A stretch of DNA of 34,681 bases from Nitrospira sp. (GTDB lineage: Bacteria > Nitrospirota > Nitrospiria > Nitrospirales > Nitrospiraceae), in NCBI GenBank assembly GCA_029879905.1, contig JAOUPN010000008.1, positions 1 through 34,681 of the forward strand, in the 5' to 3' direction. A program made the position numbers and the translations under genes. The notes beneath the pieces were generated by a model. The model searched no databases and was not told where the DNA came from. It saw only the letters and a list, made by a program, of their open reading frames with translations. Shown piece by piece: positions 10,056-17,812 of the stretch (position 1 is the stretch's first letter; the number at the start of each line of letters is the position of its first letter).

Positions 10056-10454
10056 ATGGCTGTGTTGGAACAACGTATTGAAGAGGTCACGAAAGCCAAC
10101 AAGGCATTTTACGAGGCGTTTGAAAGCCTGGACATTGCCAAAATGGATACGGTCTGGGCGCATCAGGAATATATCACTTGCATTCATCCCGGCTGGACTA
10201 TTCGTTCCGGCTGGCCTGCCGTTCGCGACTCCTGGGTACTGATCTTTAATAACACCTTTTCCATGAAGTTTGAGCTGACCGATGTGATGGTGCAGGTGGC
10301 GGGGGATGTCGCCTGGGTCATCTGCATCGAGAATCTGACGACTCAACAATCCGATGAGCCGCAGCAGGCTAGGGTGCTGGCGACGAATCTCTATGAGCGC
10401 ATCGGTGATGAGTGGCTGCTGATTCATCATCATGGGTCGGCGGTGATGGGATGA
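10056..10454 (+). CDS. SnoaL/NTF2-like small protein
   Basis: The 132-residue product has the length and pattern of the SnoaL-like/NTF2 fold: an N-terminal helix (EEVTKANKAFYEAFESLDIAKM), then WAHQEYITCIHPGW, a helix containing GWPAVRDSW, and beta strands ending in YERIGDEWLLIHHHGS. These cone-shaped domains act as enzymes, binding proteins or subunits, so the substrate cannot be given. The ATG follows CGGAGCATGGAGGG; the closest Shine-Dalgarno-like bases directly abut it, so GTG at 10062 is an alternative start. It stands alone between the urease operon and a repeat-rich spacer. Confidence 0.82.
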   Translation: MAVLEQRIEEVTKANKAFYEAFESLDIAKMDTVWAHQEYITCIHPGWTIRSGWPAVRDSWVLIFNNTFSMKFELTDVMVQVAGDVAWVICIENLTTQQSDEPQQARVLATNLYERIGDEWLLIHHHGSAVMG

Positions 10455-10815
10455 GAATGCCGGCGGCAAGGTAGTGTTCTTTGCTCGCTCCCCGCGCATG
10501 CGGGAATTGATCGTATAATCGATTAAGGTCGATGCTCGGTGAATGCGCGCAGGAGAACACCACCCCAGCACCGGCTTGGTGAGGGGAAGAGCAGAAGAAA
10601 AAGGCGGTGCTCGCTCAATGCGCGCAGTAGAAACATCCCCATCCCCTAGCCCTTGGTTATTAGGGGAGGTGGGCTACCTGGGAGTCTCCTGTGCTCGCCC
10701 AACGCGCGGCCTCGGAAGGCCCTCGTTGGATGCGCGCAATAAGGAGACCCCCAGGTTGCCCACTTGATGAGAGGTAAGTGGAAGTCAAAGGTAGTGCTCG
10801 CTGGATGAGGCGCGT
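10455..10815. repeat. Cluster of GTGCTCGCTCAATGCGCGC-like repeats and hairpins
   Basis: At least five degenerate copies of a unit like GTGCTCGCTCAATGCGCGCA occur, near 10480, 10532, 10606, 10691 (with an inverted-like partner to 10739) and 10794. One pair sits in the loop of a long imperfect hairpin, GTGGGCTACCTGGGAGTCTCCT (10669-10690) against AGGAGACCCCCAGGTTGCCCAC (10742-10763), with 20 of 22 pairs. A further stem TCCCCTA...TAGGGGA lies at about 10642-10667. The last unit runs into the start codon of the next gene. The function is unknown. Confidence 0.75.
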
Positions 10816-11031
10816 ATGAAAAAACAGCAGCGCACAAAGTTGGTTCATGAAGGGAAGTATCTTGCAGAAGTGGATATCGAGTTGATGATGACCGATGACG
10901 ACTGGTCTCCCTATCTCTCAACCGAAGATGCTTACAAGCTGGATGATGTGAGGGAAGCCTTAAAGAGAGGAGATACCAAAACGGCAGCTCGCTATGGCCG
11001 TGTGTACTCACTCACTCCAATTGCCGTATAG
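10816..11031 (+). CDS. Small uncharacterised protein (71 aa)
   Basis: The 71-residue product is acidic in its middle (EVDIELMMTDDDWSPYLSTE) with a helical second half (DAYKLDDVREALKRGDTKTAARYG) ending in VYSLTPIAV. No signal peptide or membrane segment is present. The balanced composition, defined ends and a TGAGG five bases before the ATG make it look like a real gene. I do not recognise a named family. Its start codon lies at the very edge of a repeat unit, so the repeat cluster forms its leader. There is no partner gene within 300 bases that would suggest a toxin-antitoxin pair. Confidence 0.7.
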   Translation: MKKQQRTKLVHEGKYLAEVDIELMMTDDDWSPYLSTEDAYKLDDVREALKRGDTKTAARYGRVYSLTPIAV

Positions 11032-11347
11032 CACTTCAACGTGCAGACATGATCTATATAGTTGTGCCAAGAGATAGGGCATATGGCGCCCCCAAACCGT
11101 TTATGCTTCATGATACATATCCGCTAGCATTCTCGGTTATGATTCCCATCGTACGCTGAGTGGCCTTGTAAGGTCTTGATCGACTGGCTCCATTCATCGA
11201 TACCTCCCGTCAATTCTACCAACAAGGTCTTGATTTCTCGTTGGCCCGGCCACTACATGATTGTCTGCAGTCGAGCGAGTCGATTGCGGTGCTTGTGAAT
11301 AACGGTTGAGATGCACACATGATCTATATGGATAACCGGAGTAGGCA
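11032..11347. other. Spacer before the BtuF-like gene with a spaced direct repeat
   Basis: An 18-base sequence, TGCAGACATGATCTATAT at 11042-11059, recurs with one change at 11312-11329 (TGCACACATGATCTATAT), 18 bases before the BtuF-like start. AAGGTCTTGAT also occurs twice in between (about 11170 and 11223). No cobalamin-riboswitch-like sequence was recognised by eye. Confidence 0.5.
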
Positions 11348-12265
11348 ATGAGAATCGTATCGTTGTTGCCGAGTGCGACGGAGATGGTCTGTGCATTAGG
11401 GCTTGAAGACCATTTGGTCGGGGTGACGCATGAGTGTGATTATCCGCCGTCGGTGCAGCGGCTGCCCAAAGTCACGCGTACTCTTATCCCGGCTGATGCC
11501 ACCAGCAGTGAGATTGATCGGTTGGTGAGTGAACGGTTTAAGACGGTACGGGCGCTCTACGCGCTTGATGTCGAGATGTTGAAAGAAGCGCGGCCGGATG
11601 TGATTGTGACGCAGTCCCTCTGCGAGGTCTGTGCGGTGGCGCCGAACGAGGTGCAGGCGGCGATAGGACAGTTGCCGGGGCAACCGCGCGTGGTGACATT
11701 GGAACCCCAGTCGTTGGAAGGCCTGTTCGAGGCAATCCAACAACTCGCCTCTGTGGTTGAGGTGTCCGCGGACGAGATGCTGCGAGGACTACAGGCGCGC
11801 GTGGATGCCGTTGCTACCCGGTCCGCCACGCTCACCACCAGGCCACGTGTTGCATTGTTGGAGTGGCTTGATCCACCCTTTTCATCCGGTCATTGGAGTC
11901 CTCAATTGGTCCGGTTGGCCGGCGGAGCCGAAGGGCTCGGCAAAGAAGGCCAACCGTCGCGGCGGCTTCGTTGGGACGAGGTGTCCGCCTGGAATCCGGA
12001 CGTCATCGTCATCGCCTGTTGTGGCTTTCCTGTGGAACGGGCGCTGCAAGATGTCGCTCTGGTACAGTCGGTTGAGGAGTGGTGTGAGTTACCCGCCGTC
12101 CGATCAGGACGGGTGTATGTGGCGGATGGGTCGCAGTATTTCAATCGGCCGGGACCGCGCCTTGTCGACAGCCTCGAACTCTTGGCCCATACGCTCCATC
12201 CGACGGTACATCCCTCGCCTGATGGTGTGTCTGTGTTCCATCGGTTATCAGGGGATGGTATATGA
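11348..12265 (+). CDS. BtuF-like cobalamin-binding protein (no signal peptide)
   Basis: The 305-residue protein belongs to the helical-backbone periplasmic binding family (BtuF/FecB type). The start MRIVSLLPSATEMVCALG with LVGVTHECDYP is the signature of proteins usually annotated as cobalamin-binding. Further marks are RPDVIVTQSLCEVCAV, LLEWLDPPFSSGHWSPQLVRLAGG and PDVIVIACCGFP. Unlike transport BtuF there is no signal peptide: the conserved core begins at residue 1, so it may be cytoplasmic. CGGAG lies about nine bases before the ATG. The next gene is a DUF71 ATPase; comparative genomics has linked bacterial DUF71 proteins to B12 salvage, which fits. No BtuC/BtuD transporter genes are here. 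Confidence 0.85.
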   Translation: MRIVSLLPSATEMVCALGLEDHLVGVTHECDYPPSVQRLPKVTRTLIPADATSSEIDRLVSERFKTVRALYALDVEMLKEARPDVIVTQSLCEVCAVAPNEVQAAIGQLPGQPRVVTLEPQSLEGLFEAIQQLASVVEVSADEMLRGLQARVDAVATRSATLTTRPRVALLEWLDPPFSSGHWSPQLVRLAGGAEGLGKEGQPSRRLRWDEVSAWNPDVIVIACCGFPVERALQDVALVQSVEEWCELPAVRSGRVYVADGSQYFNRPGPRLVDSLELLAHTLHPTVHPSPDGVSVFHRLSGDGI

Positions 12266-12271
12266 AAGGGT

Positions 12272-12494
12272 GTGGAGCCCCACGGCCTGCCAGCCGTGGC
12301 CCCTTTTGAGTCTTCGGCGACACCTCGCCGAGCCTACTCCGCCGAAGTAGCCGCAGGCTACGAAGGCTGGAAGCATGTCCTCCTTTGCCAAGGCTTCGGC
12401 ACGCCGCCCATAGGCTTTGGCCGACGGGTCGGAGGACACCCGCTACGCATTCCTCCACGGCCTTCTAGCCGTGGCTTCCTGCGAAGGCGGGTGA
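12272..12494 (-). repeat. Multi-hairpin dispersed repeat, copy C (longest)
   Basis: An inverted copy of the element at 399-586, about 223 bp. It matches copy A along almost its whole length, including both CCACGGC-N6-GCCGTGG hairpins, but has about 35 extra bases (roughly 12398-12432) in the centre. It occupies the whole spacer between the BtuF-like gene and the DUF71 gene and ends 18 bases before the latter's start. Confidence 0.85.
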
Positions 12495-12512
12495 AGTGAA
12501 AGTTGCAGGACT

Positions 12513-13205
12513 ATGACTGTACGTCGTGTATGGCTCGCCTGGAGTTCCGGAAAAGATTGTGCGTGGGCTTTGCACGTGTTGCGGCAGCAACCCGATGTGG
12601 AAGTTATTGGTCTGCTGACCACATTGAATGAAGCTGCCGACCGTGTCGCCATGCATGCGGTGCGGCGAACATTGCTCGAAGCGCAGGCCTCGGCGGTAGG
12701 GCTTCCTCTCCGGTTGGTGTATCTACCCTGGCCCTGTTCCAACGAGGAGTACGAGCGTCGAATGTCTGAGGTGATCGCACAGGCAAGGGAGGCCGGTGTG
12801 ACGCATATGGCGTTCGGTGATCTGATGCTTGAAGATATTCGGGCCTATCGGATTCGTCAGCTTTCAGGGACCGGTATTGAACCGCTCTTTCCTTTATGGA
12901 AACCGTCCGGCGGGACTGCGGCCTTGGCCAAACAGATGATTCAGGGTGGGGTGAAGGCGGTGCTGACCTGTGTTGATCCAAAACAGCTTTCGGAGTCGTT
13001 CATCGGCTGGTCGTATGACGACCTCTTGTTGTCGGAGTTGCCCGCTGCTGTTGATCCCTGTGGTGAGCATGGTGAATTCCATACCTTTTGTTTCGATGGA
13101 CCGATGTTTACCCATGCCATCCCCATTCAGGTCGGCGAGATTGTTATGCGCGACGGATTCTGCTTTGCCGATGTGATACAGGCATTGCCGACGGAGACGA
13201 GTTAA
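12513..13205 (+). CDS. DUF71/ATP_bind_4 PP-loop ATPase (diphthine-ammonia ligase-like)
   Basis: The 230-residue protein has the PP-loop ATP-binding motif SSGKDCAWAL (about residues 11-20, related to SGGKDS) and the family features HAVRRTLLEAQASAVGLPL, HMAFGDLMLEDIRAYR, EPLFPLW and CGEHGEFHTFCFDGPMF. In eukaryotes and archaea the family amidates diphthine; bacteria lack diphthamide, and bacterial members were predicted from gene context to act in B12 salvage. Its position behind the BtuF-like gene supports that role. A weak AGGA precedes the ATG. The spacer to the upstream gene is filled by repeat copy C, so co-transcription is uncertain. Confidence 0.88.
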   Translation: MTVRRVWLAWSSGKDCAWALHVLRQQPDVEVIGLLTTLNEAADRVAMHAVRRTLLEAQASAVGLPLRLVYLPWPCSNEEYERRMSEVIAQAREAGVTHMAFGDLMLEDIRAYRIRQLSGTGIEPLFPLWKPSGGTAALAKQMIQGGVKAVLTCVDPKQLSESFIGWSYDDLLLSELPAAVDPCGEHGEFHTFCFDGPMFTHAIPIQVGEIVMRDGFCFADVIQALPTETS

Positions 13206-13279
13206 CGGAGGCAATCCGTACGCATGGGGGATAGCTCTCCATGATACGTGCCGGAAGGGGATAAAGGGTATGTGGGCGA

Positions 13280-13519
13280 TTAGGAGTTGGATTCAGAGGC
13301 ACCAGGTACTTCTTCGATGCGGATGGTCTTGATCCATTCGGCCACGACGATGTCTCGGTCGCTCATCGGCATCCCGGCGTACTTGTGAAACATCTGCGTG
13401 CCTCGGCGGCGGCGCCAGGTGAGGAACTGCAGAAAATGGTTTCGACATACGGATTGTGTCCCGGCCGGGGCATAGGGTTTGGCTTGGCAATTGGGAACAC
13501 GGCAGTTAGTGTCTTGCAT
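13280..13519 (-). CDS. Small Cys-rich protein, putative zinc-binding
   Basis: The 79-residue product starts MQDTNCRVPNCQAKPYAP and has Cys6, Cys11, Cys25 and His28 (C-x4-C-x13-C-x2-H), a spacing that could hold one zinc ion. A basic patch (TWRRRRGTQMFHKYAG) and a helical region (MSDRDIVVAEWIKTIRIEEV) follow. I chose the ATG at 13519 because AGGAG lies about ten bases upstream; longer starts at 13600 or 13627 lack a good site and add unconvincing sequence. It reads away from the PhoD-like gene. A nucleic-acid-binding or regulatory role is a guess; the family is not recognised. Confidence 0.65.
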   Translation of the reverse strand: MQDTNCRVPNCQAKPYAPAGTQSVCRNHFLQFLTWRRRRGTQMFHKYAGMPMSDRDIVVAEWIKTIRIEEVPGASESNS

Positions 13520-13632
13520 GGGGCGGCTCTCCTCAGGGTCAGCAGTATGCCGGTCGCCATCCGAGATTTTCAAGCCCTGAGAGACTCCCGTGTTTGTCAT
13601 GGTTTCTTGTATATGAGCGTGGGGCACCCCTG

Positions 13633-15102
13633 ATGCGCCGTATCGTGTGTTTTGTCTTCTGTGCTCTCATATCCTCAGTCTCGACCGGCTGTGTCTTGCC
13701 CTCGCGTGACGGGCTTCCGGCTGAGAGCCCCTTCCGAGAACCGGTCGTTCTGTCGAACGATCTCTTGCCTCAAGGCATTGCGGTCGGTGACGTCAGTGCA
13801 ACGGGCGCTGTGCTTTGGCTGAGAACCAATGGCGCGGCAGCGGTGCGGGTTGAATGGGCGACGCCTGCTGTGTGGGATGCCGCTTCGAGGTCGGAGACGG
13901 TGGGGGCAGAGGTATCGCGAACGGCGCAGTTCACGATGACCGAGGAGTCGGATTATACGTTGTCGATTCCACTCGGAGGATTGGCTCCTGCCGCTCGGTA
14001 TCGTTATCAGGTTGTTATCGAACGACGTGAAGACCCTGGCCCTTCAGGACAGGCAAGACTTGCAGCAAGAGGGGAATTTACGACGCTGCCGGATATCATC
14101 AGCTCGGCATCGGTCACCTTTGCCTGGAGTGCGGATCTTGGGGGGCAGAGCCGGTGTCGGCAAGGAACGGTCGGTTATCCGATTTTTGATGTGATGCGGA
14201 AGCAGAATCTCGATTTCTTCCTCTTTCTGGGGGATACGATTTATAGCGATTATGCCTGCCCTTCGCCGCCGAACGAGCCTGGTGCGGATTTTGTTGCGAC
14301 GACATTGGACGAGTATCGTGCGCGGCACCGATATCAGCGGGGTGCGGTCTCGCTTCGCCGATTGTTGGAAGTCGTTCCGGTGTATGTGACGTGGGATGAT
14401 CACGAAGTCCGGAACGATTTTTCCGGACCCTTTGATGATCGGATGCCGAACGGCCTGCGAGCCTTGCGGGACTATTGGCCGATCACGTCCCCTTCGGACG
14501 ATCCGAACCGCCTGTATCGGTCGGTTCGCTATGGTGCGGACGTGGAGCTCTTTATTCTGGATACCAGGCAATATCGGAGTCGTAATGTCGATCGCGACGG
14601 GCCGGACAAGACGATGTTGGGGGCTGCGCAACGGCGGTGGTTGATCGAGAGCCTCACGCATTCTTCGGCGACATGGAAAGTCATCGCTACGTCGGTGCCC
14701 CTGTCTATTCCGAAAGGTGGCCCCGCGTATAGCGACGGCTGGGCCGCAGGCCCCGATGCCCCGGGATTCGAACAGGAGCGACAGGTCATCGTCGATGCGA
14801 TACTGCGTCGCAAGATCCGCAATGTCGTGTTTCTGGCCGGCGACGTCCATTACACGCAGGCCAATGCCTATGATCCTGATGCCGACGGGGTGATCGACTT
14901 TCATGAATTTGTGGCTGGACCGCTTTCTGCAGGGCCCGGACGAGAAACGCCGGCCAACGATGACTTGCATCCGACGCGGTTGATCAATGAGGGGGGCTAC
15001 GACAATTTTGGGCTTGTCCATGCGAACAAAGATCTGTTGACGATCACGATTATCGATGCCGCAGGGGGTGCGCGATTTTCACATCGTCTGAGAGCCCGAT
15101 AG
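13633..15102 (+). CDS. PhoD-like metallophosphatase, predicted lipoprotein
   Basis: This 489-residue protein belongs to the PhoD/alkaline phosphatase D family, metal-dependent phosphomonoesterases or phosphodiesterases acting outside the cytoplasm. From the ATG at 13633 it opens with a lipoprotein signal peptide, MRRIVCFVFCALISSVSTGC, lipidated at Cys20. An N-terminal fibronectin-like domain (VGDVSATGAVLWLRTNG to RGEFTTLP) is followed by the metallophosphatase core: FAWSADLGGQ, FLFLGDTIYSDY, VTWDDHEVRNDF, LDTRQYRS and FLAGDVHYTQAN, carrying the expected Asp, Asn and His ligands. Upstream in-frame starts would spoil the signal peptide. The first metal motif reads SADLGGQ, a variation to check. 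The substrate is unknown. It is transcribed divergently from the small Cys-rich gene. Confidence 0.92.
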   Translation: MRRIVCFVFCALISSVSTGCVLPSRDGLPAESPFREPVVLSNDLLPQGIAVGDVSATGAVLWLRTNGAAAVRVEWATPAVWDAASRSETVGAEVSRTAQFTMTEESDYTLSIPLGGLAPAARYRYQVVIERREDPGPSGQARLAARGEFTTLPDIISSASVTFAWSADLGGQSRCRQGTVGYPIFDVMRKQNLDFFLFLGDTIYSDYACPSPPNEPGADFVATTLDEYRARHRYQRGAVSLRRLLEVVPVYVTWDDHEVRNDFSGPFDDRMPNGLRALRDYWPITSPSDDPNRLYRSVRYGADVELFILDTRQYRSRNVDRDGPDKTMLGAAQRRWLIESLTHSSATWKVIATSVPLSIPKGGPAYSDGWAAGPDAPGFEQERQVIVDAILRRKIRNVVFLAGDVHYTQANAYDPDADGVIDFHEFVAGPLSAGPGRETPANDDLHPTRLINEGGYDNFGLVHANKDLLTITIIDAAGGARFSHRLRAR

Positions 15103-15204
15103 CTGAGGGATTCTCTTGCCGCCCCTTGCAATCCATGCCGATTGCCGGTTACGGTACATGTTCATTTTTGCGATGTTGATGCGATGTTGAAAGGGGAGCA
15201 CGTC

Positions 15205-15687
15205 ATGTCAGGATTGATGTCAGCGGATGATATTTTTTCCAAAGCCGAAAGTGCCGCAGTGGCCGCTACAAACCCGGATGAAAAGGCCATGCAGATAGAT
15301 TATACGGCGTTGAAAGCCAACATTCGGGCGGCGCTGGGAGAGCGGAAAGTCGCGTTCTGTCATGTAAACAAGTTTTTGCCGGAAGGGTATGAAGATCAAG
15401 GTCGGTTCAACATGGTGCTGTTGACGGCGGGACATGTTGTCTTCGACATGGTGATCGGTGATTCATATTTTCGGTACGATGTCGTATCGGTCGGCCAATT
15501 GGACAAGGTGCAATTGATTGATGCCGTGTGGGACAACCGGGAGAAGCGGCGGGAAGACCCGTTCATGAGTCTGCGGTTGATGCATGGTGAGGAAGCGCAC
15601 CTCTTGCTGGCGTTGGACAATGAGGAGCGCGCCAGTGTGGTCGCGTTTGCAGGGGCTATCGCGGCGGCAAGAAATCCGGAGAAGTAG
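15205..15687 (+). CDS. Uncharacterised soluble protein (160 aa)
   Basis: From the ATG at 15205, preceded by AAAGGGGAG at good spacing, the product has 160 residues, no signal peptide and no membrane segment. It reads as a mixed alpha/beta protein: a helical N-terminus (SADDIFSKAESAAVAATNPDEKAMQI), then strands (RFNMVLLTAGHVVFDMVIGDSYFRYDVVSV) and a helix at the end (ERASVVAFAGAIAAARN). The strand-rich middle resembles small PH-like or lipid-binding folds, but I recognise no family. In-frame upstream starts (TTG 15142, ATG 15184) are less well supported. It follows the PhoD-like gene by about 100 bases and could share its transcript. Confidence 0.75.
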   Translation: MSGLMSADDIFSKAESAAVAATNPDEKAMQIDYTALKANIRAALGERKVAFCHVNKFLPEGYEDQGRFNMVLLTAGHVVFDMVIGDSYFRYDVVSVGQLDKVQLIDAVWDNREKRREDPFMSLRLMHGEEAHLLLALDNEERASVVAFAGAIAAARNPEK

Positions 15688-16439
15688 CAGTATGTCTCTC
15701 GCGGCGGTAATTGGGTCAATCAGTTGCCGTCGCGTCTCTCTTTCTCTCTTCCCCCACGATGAATAGTGTTGTTTCACCGGCACTGAAGTCTTTCAGCCGA
15801 AATGTACATGTCATGATGCCCCTCTGATGGGTAGCGTCATTCACTTATTCCATTCCCGCCCCGCCGACACGCAGAGTGCTTCCTTTCTCGAACACAGTAG
15901 AGTTCTGTCGCAGGCAGCGGAACAACTCAATAAATATACGTAGTCAGGCTCGCACGAACAGAATGCTCCGGCAATCGCACGAGCGATCCCGTTTGTCCTG
16001 ACTTCGTTGACTTTGTTGAGCACACGTTTTTCAAGGTTCGCGTTCAGTCCATCGAACCGGATGACGGATGGTTTCCCCGCAACCTGGTAGGAGCAACCGG
16101 ATCGTGCGCCGTCGTATGGCATCGAAGGTAACCTCCCGCTCCGTGAGTTTTTCTCCGGAATAGCGGTTCCGTCTCAAGACAGGTCGGATTCGTGTGTTTT
16201 CACTCTACATGCCAATCAATTTCCGGACGGGCCAGGGTCTTTCGTCCAAGGTCGGCTGGTACCTTGCCACTACCTGCCCCATAGCATGTGGCTGCCGCAT
16301 TGGTGCTGATGTGATCGAGATGTGCAGATGCCGAGTTTCCAGGAGGAATTAAGTAATCCATGCTCAAACCGATAAGGAGATGGTTGACCTGTGTCGGCGG
16401 TTCAGTCGGCCGGTACTTGAATGCAGCCGAGGAGGGGGT
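15688..16439. other. Spacer before the first outer-membrane paralogue
   Basis: The stretch contains a possible small minus-strand gene (15841-16122) and a possible leader ORF (16360-16443), listed separately. An AAATATACGTAG motif lies at 15934-15945. The interval 16130-16340 shows nothing I can name; it should include the promoter of the gene at 16440. Confidence 0.4.
15841..16122 (-). CDS. Possible small Cys-rich protein (93 aa)
   Basis: This minus-strand frame has a good GGGAGGT about eight bases before its ATG. The 93-residue product has eight cysteines, mostly in the C-terminal half (GCSY, FCSCEPDYVYLLSCSAACDRTLLCSRKEALC), suggesting metal binding or disulphides if real. There is no classical signal peptide. 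No family is recognised and no neighbour supports a role; it lies alone between two plus-strand genes. The ribosome binding site is the best argument for it. Confidence 0.4.
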   Translation of the reverse strand: MPYDGARSGCSYQVAGKPSVIRFDGLNANLEKRVLNKVNEVRTNGIARAIAGAFCSCEPDYVYLLSCSAACDRTLLCSRKEALCVSAGREWNK

Positions 16440-16443
16440 ATGA
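16360..16443 (+). CDS. Possible 27-aa leader ORF overlapping the outer-membrane gene
   Basis: An ATG at 16360, preceded by AGGAGGAATT some 13 bases upstream, opens a 27-codon frame (MLKPIRRWLTCVGGSVGRYL...) whose TGA at 16441-16443 overlaps the ATG of the next gene as ATGA. Such an arrangement could couple translation. The paralogue at 20863 has a comparable 24-codon frame before it (20775-20849). It could be chance. Confidence 0.35.
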   Translation: MLKPIRRWLTCVGGSVGRYLNAAEEGV

Positions 16444-17615
16444 CGGAGCGAATTGCGTACAGACCTGTAAATACGGTTGGAGCATGCTTGATTGTCATTG
16501 TAACGGTGCTTGGAGGGGCCGTCATGGTCGAGGCGGCTGACCCGACTGTGAAGCCGTCATCGTCGACAACAACCGATGCCCTTAAGAAGAAGAAAACAGG
16601 GAAAGCGCAAGGGAAATCCAACGTGCAGCCGACAAAGCGTCGACAATCCAAATCGAAAGGGACGGCAACGGTTACCCCTATGGAACCGGGTAAAGATGGG
16701 AATAAGCCGGCGGCATCAGTTCGCAACCAGGATTCAGTTGGGCCGACTGCCGCGCCGATAATTGTTCCGGCTCCGAGTGATGCCGACCACGTGTCGCCGG
16801 TGCATCGATATGGCTCTATGGATCGTGAAAAAGCAGTCATCACGGGTCAGGCCTCAGAAGAGAATCGGGCGGTGCCGGTGGGCAATGAACAGCTGTCTCC
16901 TTACAGTAATCGTGCGGCAGGGATGGCGTCTTCCATAACAATGGAAGGCCAGGGAGTACAGCAAATGCCTGCCGCCATCCTCAAGCAGTTTATAGAACTG
17001 CTTGAGCGTAATGAACAATTGCCGGATGAGATGAGCAACAGCGATCTCTACAAGGGAAATCGGGTGTTCTTCCGCGGCGGCTATGTCGGCATGATGAGTG
17101 ATCGAAAAGGAGAAATTTTCACCGATACGCTGACACGAACCAATCCGGCCGACAAGGGGTACTATGTCGGGGCCGGACTCGACCTGTTGCTCGCCCGCAA
17201 TCTCTGGGGATTGCTGAAAGGGGCGTCGGTCTTTGGGGAAATCAATGTGGAATATAAATGGCTTCAATCGGCGCGGACAACCGTGGCAGCGCCGGCCCTG
17301 CTAGGTGATACGACGCCGAACAAGGTGAATGTGACCATGTTGACGGTCAGTGTGGCGCCAAAGCTCAAGTTCAACGAGGGGAAAGCCTTTCGTCCGTGGA
17401 TTATTCCCGCCGGATTGGATGTCCATGTCATCAGCCCTCCGTCGAATCGCACACAATATCTCGATGTGGGAGTACAGTTTGCGGCCGGTTTTGAGTACCA
17501 AGTCTGGAGAGAGTTCAAGGTCGGCGTGGAAGGCCGGTATCACCTGGCTGCAAACCACACGCAAACCGTCAATAGTTTTTGGAATGCCGGCCCCTATGTG
17601 AGCATTGGATTCTGA
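16440..17615 (+). CDS. Outer-membrane beta-barrel protein, paralogue 1
   Basis: The 391-residue product starts at the ATG at 16440, directly after a GGAGGGGG ribosome binding site, and has a signal peptide ending near VEAAD (residue 33). A Lys/Ser/Pro-rich, low-complexity region of about 140 residues follows (for example PTKRRQSKSKGTATV), then a helix (AAILKQFIELLERNEQLPDE), and a C-terminal beta-rich domain of about 195 residues with alternating strands, ending in VSIGF. A terminal Phe is the signal of outer-membrane barrels. Length suggests an 8- or 10-strand barrel. The paralogue at 20863-22029 has an almost identical barrel and a diverged linker. A perfect hairpin follows at 17633-17658. 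Function unknown; a porin, adhesin or envelope-anchoring role is possible, since the basic linker could bind peptidoglycan or polymers. Confidence 0.85.
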   Translation: MTERIAYRPVNTVGACLIVIVTVLGGAVMVEAADPTVKPSSSTTTDALKKKKTGKAQGKSNVQPTKRRQSKSKGTATVTPMEPGKDGNKPAASVRNQDSVGPTAAPIIVPAPSDADHVSPVHRYGSMDREKAVITGQASEENRAVPVGNEQLSPYSNRAAGMASSITMEGQGVQQMPAAILKQFIELLERNEQLPDEMSNSDLYKGNRVFFRGGYVGMMSDRKGEIFTDTLTRTNPADKGYYVGAGLDLLLARNLWGLLKGASVFGEINVEYKWLQSARTTVAAPALLGDTTPNKVNVTMLTVSVAPKLKFNEGKAFRPWIIPAGLDVHVISPPSNRTQYLDVGVQFAAGFEYQVWREFKVGVEGRYHLAANHTQTVNSFWNAGPYVSIGF

Positions 17616-17632
17616 GGCTCGCCTCTTCTTCT

Positions 17633-17658
17633 CGCGCCCCCTTGAAGAAGGGGGCGCG
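17633..17658 (+). terminator. Hairpin terminator after outer-membrane paralogue 1
   Basis: CGCGCCCCCTT-GAAG-AAGGGGGCGCG is a perfect 11-bp stem with a tetraloop, 17 bases after the stop codon. A short TTGTCTAT follows instead of a full T-run. The paralogue at 22029 is also followed by a perfect hairpin of different sequence. Confidence 0.75.
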
Positions 17659-17725
17659 TTGTCTATAACAAATACGACCCTTACTTCGTGTAGTCTGGTA
17701 TCGCCTCGTTGCGATCAGTAAATTG

Positions 17726-17785
17726 GAAAAGAAAAAGGGGACATTCTTCTTTTTTGTTGAGCTGTCCCGTCCGCGCGGGCAGTGA
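17726..17785. repeat. Short repeats of the type linked to REP-associated transposases
   Basis: AAAAAGGGGACATTCTTCTTTTTT at about 17733-17756 resembles a motif found near REP-associated tyrosine transposase genes in many genomes. It is followed by TGTCCCGTCCGCGCGGGCAGTGA-type sequence (17763-17785), which recurs at 28005-28027 with two changes. No transposase gene is present here. Confidence 0.5.
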
Positions 17786-17812
17786 GTCGTGTGGGCGCGA
17801 TTCGCGTGGTCG

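Noticed and set aside
10455-10815. CRISPR array
   Set aside because: Units are degenerate, unevenly spaced and partly inverted, and no cas gene is present.
11032-11347. Cobalamin riboswitch before the BtuF-like gene
   Set aside because: No conserved B12-box-like sequence could be found by eye; a covariance-model search would settle it.
11348-12265. Periplasmic BtuF of a B12 transporter
   Set aside because: There is no signal peptide and no btuC/btuD neighbour, so a classical importer component is unlikely.
14044-15021. 325-codon minus-strand frame opposite the PhoD-like gene
   Set aside because: Arg/Ile-rich low-quality sequence in the shadow of a clear metallophosphatase gene.
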